Source: Oikopleura dioica
Lineage: Eukaryota; Chordata; Appendicularia; Copelata; Oikopleuridae
Direction: 5' to 3'
NCBI GenBank assembly: GCA_907165135.1
Contig: OU015568.1
Coordinates: forward strand, 14,082,501 to 14,146,500
Length of the DNA stretch: 64,000 bases
Part shown: positions 43,702 to 56,775 of the stretch, in pieces
How the letters are laid out: every line of letters begins with the position of its first letter
How positions within the stretch are numbered: position 1 is the first letter of the stretch
Made by a program: the position numbers and the translations under genes
Notes under the pieces: model-generated
The model's input: only the letters and a program-made list of their open reading frames with translations
What the model was told of the DNA's origin: nothing
Databases searched by the model: none

Positions 43702-45190
43702 TGATACATTCTCTTCGAATTTGTGTTAATAGAAATTACGTTTTTCCGCAAGTTTGTTTAGTGAAGATATTTGCAACAAGCGGCCTCGGCTTCTGATCAG
43801 AGCGACATTACGGCATCCTGAACATGTGAAACAAGCTTATGTAAACTTTTCAACATCATTTGAGCATGTTTTTTCACATAACTTCCAAGGTTATGTAAAA
43901 CGAACGATTATCATCAGCATGAAATCATTTTAACAATCATGTTTTTTAATAAGAACATTGCCTTTTGGGCACTTTTGTGGACAAAAATATAAATCTGAAA
44001 TCTTTCCTAATAAAAGACAATCCAAATCTCCATCAACACTGCACTGAGTGCTCCCTTTGAAATAGACGAAATTAACCAAGCATTTTGCACAAAGAACCAT
44101 AATTTCCTTATCTCTGCTGAGAAAAATAAAACGATATTAATCCTTTCCGGAGCGTGTAGTAAAAGTCGTTAAGAAAACCACTTGTGCATTTGATCTTATT
44201 GACCAAGTTGCGTGCTGTTTACTTTTTTGCTTGCGCCACCATTAGCTATCGAATAGGGGCTGTCAAGTCTTCAAACTCGTCAGAGGAATTTTGGAATATG
44301 GACCCTTCATTGAACTCAAGTGATACTGTCAAATTATCATTAGCTGCTGAGTTATGTGTTTGGACAACTGTTGAGAGATTCACCTGCACTTCACGATTGA
44401 AAAGCTAGTCAGGGCCTGTCTTTTATGAGGAATTTTAAATAGTAATGGCTGTTACTATCGGCACCTTGGTTGATCGATTTCTTCATTTGATGAGGATTAA
44501 GAGAGCTGACGATAAAGCATGAGGTCAAGCTAGAAACAAATGACGCGAAAGTTTGTTTTTATTCTTTCTTGAATGATGCTTTGAGAAGAGCAAAGGATGT
44601 TATTCTTTTGGGAAAAAAACTAAGAGCAGTTTCGCGAATTGTTATTGATCTTGGTGTTTATAACTCTGAGAATTTCCTGAAAAATGCAAAGCCATCATAA
44701 TTTTCCTCTTATTCCGCCTGTGAAACAAGCTCGACATACTGATGTCAAAAGTGTTCGTTTTATTATAACCGCAGGTGCACCAACAACATTCAACAACCTT
44801 CCGATTCCCTTTCTTGCAAGAACAAGTCCTTCAGAGTTTCCCCAACTTGACAATTTTCGAGAAACATTTTTGACGTAACACATGTGACAACTTTTATACA
44901 GTTGCCTCGAGCAGCGTGCCCGGAAAGATACTAATGATGAACACGTTTGGGAATTTTGTTTGACTTCAATAATCCCACTTGTCAGACAGGAAAGTCATCA
45001 AACAGATATTCCGTCATCAAACTGCCACTATCGTTGGTTCAAAATAAACTGCAGACGTAAAAGCGATCAATAATTAAATATGTCATCGTTCGCAAATCTG
45101 TTCTAGTCGCACTGTCTTTTTTGATCGGAAACAGCTCAGATAGCGAGTGTTCTAACATCACATGCATTCAAAAGTAGACTTTTATTTTCA
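43702..45190. other. Intergenic, no gene seen
   Basis: About 1.5 kb between two minus-strand genes. Short ORFs only, none with plausible splice partners. Confidence 0.45.
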
Positions 45191-47781
45191 CTACAGGAAT
45201 GCTTTCAAGCCGGACGGATTTATGAAGGAGTTCTGAAAATCAAGGACGAGTTTTTCTCCGTTGGGTGAAACAACAACGACTCGCTAAAAATCATCTTTAT
45301 TTCCGAATAAGAAAAAATTAACTAACCTGTACTATCCAATCATTTCCACTTTCGTTGAAAAGTGCAGCTGCTTCTATTTCTCCGAGATCATAGGCTTCAT
45401 ACTTTGAGTTATTATTTCTCGAGTAAAAATTACCTGGAATCGAAAAAATTTGCCAAGTTGTATCGAGCTCTGGCTTCTTCAAAACTCGTTTTTGTGTCCG
45501 CCCTGAACATAAAATTTAACCAACATCATAATTCTCATTCAGCTAACCTTTTGTTCCATAGAGCTCGACAAAATGTCCGTTTTCATCTGTCAATTTCTTC
45601 TCGGATAAGATTTTCACCAAATATTTTGAGGAACTTCCATCAGGGCCAAGTTCGTAAACACGCTTTGGTTTGAGCCACTCATCGCACCCGAAAACTTGAT
45701 CTGTTTTACCGATACGATTCGCAAATAATCTACTTCCGAACTTGAATCAACATGCAAAAGGGAAAACAAGTCCTTGAAGTGGTCGCACTGGGCGATCCTG
45801 CTCATCTACTTCCGTCAGTTCGATTCTAGAGAGCAGCCAATCAGGCGAAAGTCCACTGCCGTTATGTCGGACAGTCAACTTGTGCAACGCGGCTAGCTTT
45901 TCCTGGAATCAAGTGTCGTTAAATTTAATTCAGCGAAGCACTTGTGTAAGATGCTCGAAATGACAGACAGAAGATGGCCATATCCGGTGGCTCTAGGAAC
46001 GCTGAATTAGATACTTACTTTGATGTTGATCCTGAGCCGATTTTTGGTGTTTCTTTCGAACGCGTCGCCACCTTGTTCTCGAATTTTGTAACCTTGAATA
46101 TTAGCTTGAAATGAAACAGCTCAGCAGTCAATTTTACCGTTTTTGCCACCCATGGTCTTGCCGTTCTCGTCCGTCAGCCAAAGGAAAACCGCGGCATCTG
46201 TTCCAGCAAAGGCCTTGTCGCCTAAACCGACATTAAATTCGATAAAACTTGAGTTTCAACCTGTGTAAATGCTTCCAACATATCTTGTTATTCCCTGAAT
46301 TGGAGCAGATTCCCCTTTCCCATCGCCGAGATAAAGCTGATCGAGCGAGACCAGTGACGATTTTCTAAAAATTCCAGAGCGTGTTCTTTGGAATTCGTAA
46401 TTTACCTTGATACTTCAGTCAGTTGATTCTCCACGGGAATGTCAACACTGGTGAAATTAATCTGTCCAATCCCAGGTTTGCGCAGAAATTGCTTTACTGG
46501 GGTCATTAGATGAGGTAAATCATTTCCACTGTCGAGTTGCGACGATTTAGGACTCGGCAATTCGACATCCAAATTATTCAGAGACGATTCTGAGTCCGTA
46601 CGACTTTGAAGCGTTTTCGTTCTCAGCAGTTTCTTTGGAAGACTGCGTCGAAGAAATTTTTTGATGCCGCCTTTTGGGTTTGAAGTTGAAGTCGGACGGA
46701 CGAATGGCTGGTTTTCATCGGTCTGGGTATTTGACTCCGGGATGCTCTCTTCAGTGGTGGTCGAGGCAATGGAGCTGGTTTCAGATGGATCCTTTTCTGA
46801 GTTCGACTTATTATCTTTTGTGGTTTCTTCCGGCTCCCCGGCCATCTTGTCTTTCTCTTCAGATTCGTTTTCATCATTTTTACTTTCTTTCACATTGTTC
46901 AGCTGCTCCTGCCCATCTTTCTTTTCTATGTTGTCATTTTTTTCCTTGATTTCTTCTTCGCTTGTTTCGTTTTGTGCTTCCTTCAAATCGTCTTCTTTTT
47001 CTTGAAGATTAACATCATCTTCGTTTTCCGAGGACGATGTGAAAGAATCATCAGATTCTGACTCTGTCGAGTCTTGCTTTTCAAAACTATCTGGATTCGC
47101 GATTCGTACGGGTGGTTGAAGAGTTATCTATTCGGAAAAGTTTTATTAATGATAAAATTATTATAAAGAGGCTCTCTTACTTTTTGCTCACTATCTCTTT
47201 TTGATTTCAATTCTTCTTCGTTAGGAGTATCGTTTGTTACATTCTCAAACAAATCTGCGGACTCAGAATCGGACTGCGAGGATTCGGAAGGATCATCTCT
47301 CAGTGTTCTGATGACTTGTGAAGACTCGGTGTTAAAGCCGCTTTCAGAAAGATCGTCTGTTCGCATATGCGAGGCATCAAGCGTCAAATCCACACTTTCT
47401 TCAATTATTGCATGATCGTCGTCATCGATCGCGGATTCATAGAAAGAAGACAGATCGGGATCTTCTGCTGAGTTCATTTCATCTCTTTCGTGCATAAGTA
47501 CTTTTTATAGAATAAAAACTCATAACTGAGGGGCTTTCAGACTGCCGTATTGTATTTTGCTCTTCAAGCGGAGAGCTCAAAATATGACGGGCCGTTGTTA
47601 TTTCCGTCAAGATTTCATCGTCAACGCTCGTGACAATGCGGTCTTGAATTGTCAGCTTCAAAAGTTTTTATGCTGTTTTTCTTATTAAAAATTTATTAGA
47701 TAAAACTTTCCTCTTCAAGAGATAAAAGGGTGCCAATACGAAATTGAGCCTGCAAATTGAGCTCCAGAGTTGATCTTGTCG
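45191..47781 (-). CDS. Acidic disordered protein with two C-terminal PLAT/LH2 domains
   Basis: The first ~400 residues, from exons between 47781 and 46402, are Ser/Glu/Asp-rich and disordered, with a basic patch (KKFLRRSLPKKLLRTK). Then comes a PLAT domain: TRYVGSIYTG, LGDKAFAGTDAAVFLWLTDE, KLTVRHNGSGLSPDWLL, IELTEVDEQD, and VFGCDEWLKP after a 49-bp intron. A second, more diverged one follows: KYLVKILSEKKL, WQIFSIPGNF, WIVQRVVVV, LVLDFQNSF. The stop TAG is at 45191-45193, with AATAAA just downstream. Tandem PLAT domains are typical of LOXHD1-like proteins, which bind membranes or proteins at the cortex; LOXHD1 itself has many more. The start codon is upstream of 47781 and was not found. Confidence 0.75.
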
Positions 47782-50700
47782 GCTGAAAAATTACTAAAGA
47801 AAGTTAGCTTTCTTTGAATTTTTGTGTTAAAAATAACCTGATAGTTCGCTCATTTCTCTCAAGATCTATCAGAAGTCATGGCATCAAACTCGGATATCAT
47901 CAGCAGCATCATTTCATGGTTCATATGAGCCGAAAAAGACGCGTAATTACGCTCTTTCAGAAGATAATTAACCTTATTTCCCGAGATTTACACCCGATGG
48001 TACATGAGAACGATGGTTTTACCATGTTGACTAGAAGAATGGTCAAGTACATATTATCTTTTTGAAACCTCGATTCTATACCGTTTCATCATCTTGTTTG
48101 CGTTCCGCGTGAGCGATGTTTAGCAGAGGTTTTTTAATCAAATAAAAATTAAACTAATAATAGTCGCGTTATCGGCTTTGCTCCGCAAATCGATCCTTTC
48201 CCGGTCATCGTCTGAATTCATTGAGCAAAATCTGTTGAATCTAACACATTTATATATAAGTAGAACTGTCGAGCAGCGTTTAATGATTTAACAAAAAAAA
48301 CGCAGTTACAGTTTTTTTTCTCCGAATCGAAAAATGGATACAGAGAATCTCGAGTAGACAAAGAAGAAATGTAAAATGTCTACTGCAAGTTCTTCGTATT
48401 CCATAGTAAGCGTAAGTCTAAAATCATATATTTTTCTAGGGGGAATCTATAAGCTTTGGAATTCGGGTGATGAAAATTTTTGACGGAACCCTATGTTGGC
48501 CGCTTGATAAATTTTTTTTCTGCGCAAGAAATTCTGTCTAGTGAAAAGTCATGTTCAAAATAGTTCGAAGGTTTTTCAACTCCGATCTCATTAAAAACGC
48601 GACTAAGCCTCGAAACATCCCGTTGGCAGTTGCAAATTGAATGTTAATTTGTCTGATTCAATTGAAATTTGAATCGATGAGCCACAGTGCCCGGCACACG
48701 TGTTTTTGCCGCAGTTTATTACAGTCAGATTGACTACAGAGCTGCTGTAATTGCTGCATTATTAAGGAAACTTCATTGTGTCAGTTATTCGAAGTGTTCA
48801 CTGACCGCGGTGGACGTTTGCAAAGACAGATTTCCATTTTTGATCACTCCCATTTTTGGCCGTTCACAGAGAAAAAACACTCCTAGAAAAATAAAAAAAT
48901 GGCGACGACCTCAGCGGCGGGGACTGCCGGGCTGACCATGGTCGTCATAAGAAATACAAAAGGCAGGGAATTTTTGAATTCGATTTTGAATTAGTATACT
49001 CCTTGTTGATTTCAAAGAAAATTCAAAAAGCCACAAAAAGCACTCAAAAGAAATACAGTTGCGAGGGCTCAATTCTTTTGAATACTAATTATTACCGACT
49101 CGATATTAAAATTACTCTAACAACAACCCTAACCCTAACCCTAACCCTAACTTACCAATATTGTTGCCCCTTTTTACATATTGACACCGTTTTTATCATG
49201 AAAAGAAGCCATGAATAGTTCATCTGCGGCGCCAAACACTTAAACTTATCGGCCCTTACGTCTGGAAAAAAGAACAGGAATTGGTTGCGGCTTGGCTATT
49301 TAGGCTTGATTTATAGAAGACGGTTAATTTATTTTATGGTCCTTTATGCGCCTTGTAAAGCCTCAGCGGACGATCTTTTGCATCCTTTTTCAGAAGGGAG
49401 AGATTAGCTGTTTAGAGACAATTTTCAAATGAAGTGAACACTGAGTGATAATATTTTTAAATCGCCGAGGTCAGGTGCATGTTCGCCGCGGGATCAGTAA
49501 GAGTAGGAAAAGAGTCGTGAATTTTCAAGACTGCCCTGACATACAGGAATTAGTGACATGCAGGCTGCGACTCGTTTACAGGCGGCGGAAATACAGTAAA
49601 AGCTCAGCGAAGAGCTTCAACAAAGCGAGTAAAAGTAAATTTGACGATATTCGCAACTATCATTATTTCAACCATAAACATAGAACACACAGCAAAAAGA
49701 AGGCTCGATTGATGAATTTGGCTCGCAAGACTCATCCAATTACGAGGTTTGTTGTAAATTTTTCATTCTGATAATTGAATCGGTGCAATAGCATGTTTCG
49801 TCGGTTGAATATAATACGGGACGGGAATGTGGTTAGGAAGTATTATGGGAAATTATTTGAGCTCGCTAAAAAGTGGTCAAAGTTTTGCGACTAGAGTTTG
49901 CGATGAGAACGATCAGGTATAATAAATGAAGGAATAGAGGGTTTTTTTTCCTATTTTTCAATAGATTGGTTTCGATTGCTGAAGTCAGAAGGATCATTAT
50001 CCTAAATTATGATAAAGAAAGCTCATCCATAAATTCGTAGGGCTAATGAAGGACTTCCTAATTTTCAAATCAGAGTAGAAAATGGCCTGCTGGCATGTGT
50101 TCCCTCGAGAGAGAGAGAACGACAGACTTTTGTTGAAAAACTGATGAGTGGTTCCATTACGGGTGATTGACGTCGTAAATGACTTCTACAGTTTGCGTGT
50201 TATCCAACTCTCGGTCTTTTATTTCAATTTTTTTATGACAGAGATGGGTTAATAATACTCGATATTCTTGACTAAGAGAAAAGGGGAAATTATTAATCGC
50301 ATGATTAGTCGTTAGCCACGCGATTTTGCCTTCTTCTTCTGCGGATGATCTTTCTGCCCCTGTAAGTACCTGTAAATCAATTTCAGCAGACGGATTAGAC
50401 CAAAAATTGAACCGCTCTGAACTTGACGGGTCAGTATAACAGAAACTGTCCACTAGAGCTTATTGAAAATGAGGCGAGGCAATCAGCCCAAAGAAGGTCG
50501 AAGCGATTGAAAGGTGCATTAATTAAAAAGAAAATAATAATTTAGCAGTGCCACTACTACTGCCAGTCAAATATTGCCTCTCGGGCACGATTACCATGAA
50601 TTCCTGAATAATCCAAAAGGGCAATCGCCCGATTTGGCCACCTCACGTGTACAGAGATTCACATCTAAGAGAATGATGACTTCGAGAAAAAGGGCTACCT

Positions 50701-51216
50701 GAGGGGTTCTGCGAAAAAATGTTTGCATGCAACGCGAATGCGAATATCGCTTCCAGAGACGGGTCAATTTATTTTAGGTCAAAAGGAAGGAAAAATTAAA
50801 TAATGATAAATCTGTACCCAAGCTGAAGCGATTCGAAAGAAAAATGTGCTCTCTTATTCACAGCAATATTTCCCCCTTCTCAACCCCAACTCCAAGTTTC
50901 CAATGGCTCTAATTGCATTGTTTTTATTCCGAATGAAAATATTCCCAAAGCATTTGGATTCTGGGCAATGTCCACTTTTGAATAGAACCCGATCTCTCAT
51001 TTAGTTTTGACAAAAGCAGATGGTTGTAGGATTTTGTAGAGAAAAATTCTTCGTTGCCGAATTTATTTTGAGTAATTTTTTCAAAGGAACCGGAACAAGA
51101 ATCCTCGAAAAAAAACGTTCAAAAGTGCAATAGCTGAAATTTTCCTTATGTAAAATTTTGTTATAAGAAAGTAGACGTGGCCCTTTTTGTCGAATTCCGG
51201 CTAGATATTTTACAAG
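47782..51216. other. Intergenic, contains a telomere-type repeat
   Basis: About 3.4 kb between the divergent PLAT and DPP-like genes, so it should hold two promoters and possibly the missing first exons of both. ORFs here (for example 48687-48935 and 49445-49771) are unconvincing. The only distinct structure is the repeat at 49125-49151. Confidence 0.45.
49125..49151. repeat. Interstitial telomere-type repeat (TTAGGG)n
   Basis: Twenty-seven bases of perfect CCCTAA repeat (four CCCTA units), preceded by a related ACTCTAACAAC stretch. It is far from any chromosome end in this window. TTAGGG is the chordate telomere unit. Confidence 0.93.
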
Positions 51217-54200
51217 TAAACCGGAAAGCGCTGCGCATCAGCGAGGAATCGAATGAGCACATTCCAGAGTTCGAAAATGTCAAAAAGCGAAAGAACGAAA
51301 AGGGGGATGAGTCGGGCTCCTTCGACGAGGAGTGCGATTTCGGAGAGGTATTTTACTGTTTTTCACGATCTGCTCTTTTCTATAGGTCTTCATGAGCAAT
51401 TAATGATACTTTGACGTTTTGAAGGGTATAAGAGTATAAAGCCTTTATTAAATTTTTATGTGGGGCCTCAAAAATGTTTTTGGAAAAAATAGACTCAGAG
51501 GAAATACACTTTTGTACGACAAAAGCTGCTACAGTAAGATTAAACACCACGGACGCGGATCAGCCGATTATCAAAATCTGTCAATAACAACCACTCCGAG
51601 TAAAAATGCAGGCTCTTGCTCGTTATTGACAATTGTAAATTGTTTCCGAAACACTTTTTAACAGAGCATCAAAAATGTATCACGGGGCCAATATTCAATC
51701 AAGGGGAACACAGGGGAATTTCTGGAAGGTTTTAAAAGATCAGATGATTTCTACCGTTTTTAATTAGATGAGGCATTTGTTTTAGGAGCTCGTGTCTGGA
51801 GCGGACGAGAAGAAGGACTGGAAAGGGATTACACTTGCCATCTTATGCATCATTCTTATCGGCTGTCTTGTGGCTCTGTCTGTCCTGATACTAGAGTAAG
51901 AACAATAACTAACTAGAAACATATTAAATTGCTGCTAGGCCAGATGAAACTCCCCTTGGACCGGCACTAACGCTCAAAGAAATTATCGCTTTCTCAAGTT
52001 ATTTCAAACGAAATTCAGTCTTTTCAAAATCTATTTGGAGAAAGAACAGCCTCTTTTTCCTCGACAGCGATGGGAACATCATCAGAAAGGACTTCCAACA
52101 ACCAAAGACTATTGTCCTTGCTGCTTTTAACTCAGAGTTTTCAACGTAAGTGCAGTCTGAATTGTTTATCTTAATCTTAATTTAGAGAAAATGTGAAAGA
52201 CTGGGATGTCTCTGGGGACGCCAATTTCGCTATTCTGAAAAAAGCAAATGATTATGATGCATTTGACAATACGGTTTTGAATTATGCTTTTTCCGTGCTC
52301 TATTTCTTATAAAAACCTACAATAAGACCTGTCAACGAGTAGCAGTCAGCTGAAAAGTGCGATCGCGAGCGATAAATCTCCAATTTCCTGGGCGGAGTTC
52401 GGAAGCTCCTCTGGATCGAAAATCGTCTTCAAGCGTGCCAAAGGAGGACTTGTTTATAAAGAATCGATGTTTGGAGAAGAAGTTACTCTTTCGACAAGTC
52501 AATATGCAGCAATTCCCCCAGCTTTATTCCTAAAAGAAGTTTTCAAAGATAAAGGAACGTGTTTTTAAAAATCAGAATGAAAGAATCAAGTTTCTTATTA
52601 AATGTTTAAAAATCACGTGACAGCCTCTTTATGGTGGAGTCCAAATGAAAATACACTCGCCTTTGCTGAATTTGATATGTCAGAAGTGCCCACTAGAACT
52701 GTATCACGTTTTCTTCGGCCAAATGGGAAGCGAGATTCTGATGAGCGAAATACCAAAAATTTATTTTACCCGAAATCAACAGAAAAACTTCCGAAGACGA
52801 TATTGAAAGTGATTGATTTGAGGTCATTCCGGAATTCTGAAGATGCAATAATTTTAGGAAAGGGTCAATAATTCGTTATAAACGATTTAAAATATAAAAA
52901 CAACTCTGACAAAGAACCGACGACGACCTCTGTTACATATTTGATGAGTTTACTCTGGCTCTCTGATGAGGAGTTCATCGCGCTTTGGAGCGATCCCGAC
53001 CGTGAGCTGAACATTTACGAGCGATGCTTCGTCAAACAGGGCAGTTGTGAGCAAGTATACAAGTCTGAAGAAGCTTCTTGTGCTCTTCCCGCCGCGGTAA
53101 AAAATAAAAACAGTCGAAGAATAACATTTTAAAGGCATTGACCAATTTGGTGAAAATTTCTAATACGAAAATTGCGACTCTCAAACGAGGAAAAATTGCC
53201 AAAAATGGCGGCTCAGTTAAAATTCTGCTTCCGTACTCAATCGATGTTGATGCAAAACCTGCTTCAGCAGCAATCAGCGCTTTTGTCCATTCCTCTTTCA
53301 ATTCCTTCTCAGGTATTTTGCAAGGAGTGGGCTTTGAAACGAGATTTTACAGAATAACTTTGTGTAAACTTCAGAGTACACGGAAGGATACGTGGACATG
53401 ATAGGCGCTGATTCATCTAGCGCCGTGTACTTCCGACGGCGGCTGGGACAGAGCGTACATCTGTTCAAACAATCACAAACCACGGAGGTACTTTGTATCC
53501 ATCGATTGCGTCACTTAGGCATCTTCTAATCAAGGCGCAGTGTTTGACCTGTCCGAGCGAGACAAGCGCAAGCCAGAGGCCTTGCGACAACTCTGAAGTC
53601 AACTGCCGCGCGGACATGACACTTTGCCTAGTCAAGGTAGTTTTTTTATTCAGCAATGTGACGCAAGCTTACTAATCATTGAATTTTCCTTGACCTAATA
53701 GCTAAGGCTGTACGTTGATAGTATTTTTAGTGCTTGTACTCCAATGAAACAATGGTCCCCTTCTCATATCTGATCAACAACCCGACAGATATCACTGATT
53801 GGAAGTTCTCGTCAAACAACCAGACCTTCGAAATGCTTGAAGACAACGAAAAATTCAATAATCAAACAGCTTTGAAAACGCGAAAGACTTTTGTGACCTT
53901 TTTCGGGTCTGAACGAATAGGGGGAAAAATGGTTTCCTTCAAATTGACGAGACCTAAAACGCAGCGTTCTGAGCGCTTCCCAATCGTCGTTTTTATGCCC
54001 TCAGATCGAAGCGTCCAGAGCGAGAAGAGATTTGATTTTGGACTGAAGGAATACTTTGCATCAGCTTATCAGCTCAATGTGCTCGAATTTGATGGTCTTG
54101 GATCGGAGCTGGGGTCAGGAATGGTTCGGATAAATTTGATTTTCCAAAACGGAACAAAAATGAACCAGAAAAGCCGATGATTATTGCTCTGGTGATTCTA

Positions 54201-55056
54201 TGGAGTCCAGAAGCAACCAAGTGGTCGACTTTCTCTCTAAGTTGACGGTAAAAATTTACGAATGCAAATTTTACACTTGCACTTCACTTAAATTTTATAA
54301 TTGAAACACGTTCTGGTTTAATTTTAAACGACACGTTCAATCTTCAAAAAACAATGTTTCATTTTAAAAGAGTACATTTTTAATACCGCTAAGTTCATTT
54401 TGAAGGATGGTGGGTTCAAGAAAAGCCAAATGATATTTGGCTTGGACACAAAGAAGATTGCGCTTTTTGGATTTGAAAATGGTGCGAATTTGGCGCTCTC
54501 GACAGCTTCGAAATTGAAGACGTTGAATTGTACATTGGCGATTTCATTGCTCGCTGATTCTAGCGATTTAGGTAATCAAAGTCTGAGTAAACTCGGCTCT
54601 AATTGTCTTTTAGCATCTCCGATTTCGTCAAATATAAAATCATCATCAAATCTCACTAACGATATTGACACGAATAACATCAGAAAACTCAAACTGATAA
54701 GTCCTCTTGATGACGGTAAGAATGCTGAACCAATTTATTATAATAAAATTCAAGATTTTATATCACCAATCGATGCAATCTCACTGGATCAAAAATTTGG
54801 TATACAGAAAGATATTTCGCTGAAATTTCTAAAAGGAACGAGTGAATCGCTTTTATCTTCAAAATACTGGGGTAAGACCGATTTGTATGCTCGTCATTTG
54901 CAAGTGTTTAGATTTTTACGGCGAGTACTTCTCATCGTGCCTGAAGAAGAGCTCTCCTTGAACACGCCGCGCCGCCCGAGTCTTCCACGAGTCTTCCCGA
55001 ATTCCAAGCAGCGCCATCTGCCGTTCGCACTGCTAATAGAACTAATAAAAACGTAA
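51217..55056 (+). CDS. DPP4/DPP6-family membrane protein, probably inactive peptidase
   Basis: A short charged cytoplasmic exon (51217-51347) precedes a membrane exon (51786-51895) encoding DWKGITLAILCIILIGCLVA, which resembles the NWKGIAIALL type of DPP6/DPP10. Propeller exons follow from 51939-52145, 52186 on and ~52330 onward, with SLWWSPNENTLAFAEFDMSE (cf. WWSP..AYAEF in the family), SLLWLSDEEFIALW, and a hydrolase-like C terminus (FDGLGSELGSG; KKIALFGFENGANLAL). The nucleophile elbow G-x-S-x-G reads G-F-E-N-G at ~54468-54484, with Glu instead of Ser. The last exon (to TAA 55056) ends Arg/Pro-rich without the usual His motif. DPP6/DPP10 are non-catalytic K+ channel partners; a similar role is only an inference. 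The 5' end and some middle junctions are unresolved. Confidence 0.78.
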
Positions 55057-55111
55057 CGCGAATTCTTTCTTATCATTCAATCCTGCAACACGGAAAAAAC
55101 GTAACCTAGAG

Positions 55112-56775
55112 ATGAAGCTAGGGATACAGTTGCCACTGCTTATCGCTGCCGTAAAATCGCAGTTTACGGTTACAATCAAATTATGTACAGACAGAGATCG
55201 CTCGCCCAAAATCGTGAATCAGGCTTGGGCTCCTTCCGGAAGTTTGACAATGCAAATCGGATCCAACCCCTCCTTTCCGCTCAATTTGCCCTACAATCAG
55301 AAGAAACACGAAGAAGATATGACCGAAGAATACGAAGGAGACATTGACAGTGCTTCGACGGTAAGATATTCTTTTAATTGACATGTGAAAATTTGAATAT
55401 GTAGGTTTCCTTCCTGTATACAAAGAAAGACATCTTGTGCATCGAGAAACTAGAGCTGAGATCATTAAAATCCGGCGCTCAATTCAACATCATTCAAGAC
55501 TACGATCCCTACGCTTGGGACCCAACATCTGGCGATCAGTCTTGGACATCTCTTACAGGTAAAAGTCGCGAAAACAACTTAAATGTGACACCGATCTAAG
55601 GCAAAAAGATTTCATACTGGGCAGATGACTGCATGCCGGACAGTCGATTTCTCACCAAAACTGCACCCTTCGCCCAAAGTTGCCACGACTCGGTGACTTT
55701 TGACATCGTTGCGAAAAACGAGTGCGCTGATGGCACGCATGGATGTGATCCAATCGCGCAATGTGTTGATACTCAATTTTCATACGAATGTGTTTGCCCA
55801 CAAGGATTCATCGGAAACGGGCTCAAACCTATTGCTGCTTTCGCGAGAACTGTTCCTCGAGGTTGCGTGCCTGATGGACGAGCAGCTACTGAAACATCAA
55901 CAACGACGACGACGACGACGACGACGACAACAACTACGACAACTACAACGACAACTACGACAACGTCTACAACAACAACAACGACGACGACCACGACCAC
56001 GACCACGACGACGACCACTACGACGAAAAAGGCAGCGGAGCTAAACTCCTACTGCTCAAGAGAGGATGAGAAGGAAAAGCCTGACTGGCTAATGCCTTGG
56101 CCTCGTCGATCAGGATGTCAGTACCCTACTTGCGACGCCACAATTACGATTGTAGATTCCTGGTCAAGAAAGAGAGCGAATCGAAGAGGTGGCCTGCATC
56201 ACGGATTTGCCGCAATCATCAAAGTCCCTCCTCATGTAAGATTTTCTTTGCAATTTCAGATTTCTACTCATCATTTAATAGCACTACGACGGCGATGGAT
56301 TTTCGATTCTTCTTCGTTTACCGAAAGATATGGAGCGAGGAAGCTTTCAAGTGTGGAACATGAATTTCTGGAATTTCTACGAGGGCCCCAACGGGGAATT
56401 TGACGTGTTGCTCCACTCAAAATGGTGGAATAACAAAAATGACAGAACCGATCCCCACTCATTCCTCATTGTTGCTGAGCGATTGTCAAGTCCTGAATTC
56501 CGTAAGATCATTCAAAATTTGGAGATTTTGAGTTTTTAGCCTCGATTCTCTTCTGGAACAACCGGCAGAAACGGCACCATTGCTTCCAGTCAAATATGAT
56601 GAGAGGTGGACGATTCAAAGATGGAGAGGATCCAATTCAGGTTTGTTTTTCGATGAAGATTTATCCTAATTGTATTTAGACAATCGTCCAATCTTCCAAC
56701 AGAGATGACAGAACAACCGATGACATCGTCAAGATTGTCATCAATAGAGGATCAATTCAGCGAGTTCGCCACTAA
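55112..56775 (+). CDS. Secreted EGF-like protein with a long threonine tract
   Basis: Exons 55112-55360, 55405-55558, 55601-56235, 56282-56501, 56540-56640 and 56680-56775 close in phase (485 residues). Signal peptide MKLGIQLPLLIAAVKS, a first domain without recognised family, then one EGF-like module (HGCDPIAQCVDTQFSYECVC). Next is a tract of about 45 Thr broken by one Ser, a mucin-like linker. A C-terminal domain rich in aromatic residues follows (GFSILLRLPKDMERGSFQVW, FWNFYEGPNGEFDVLL), then a basic tail. The C-terminal part looks like a beta-sandwich; a carbohydrate-binding role would be a guess. It starts 55 bp after the stop of the DPP-like gene, with an acceptor AACCTAG two bases before the ATG, an arrangement typical of trans-spliced operons. 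Confidence 0.82.
55897..56024 (+). repeat. ACN codon repeat (poly-threonine tract)
   Basis: A run of ACG/ACA/ACC/ACT triplets inside the EGF-like gene, mixed at the third base. It is interrupted by one TCT codon near its middle. Likely length-polymorphic. Confidence 0.9.

Noticed and set aside
48687-48935. 82-codon ORF with basic C terminus near the PLAT gene
   Set aside because: No splice partners and no similarity; composition fits random sequence.
49445-49771. 108-codon very basic ORF, looked like a small ribosomal protein
   Set aside because: No ribosomal motif could be identified and the Lys/Arg content follows local AG-rich DNA.
50157-50453. 98-codon minus-strand ORF
   Set aside because: Possible exon between acceptor-like sites, but no neighbours on the same strand join in phase and no domain is visible.
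55773-56018. Antisense poly-valine ORF
   Set aside because: Pure shadow of the threonine codon repeat of the EGF-like gene.
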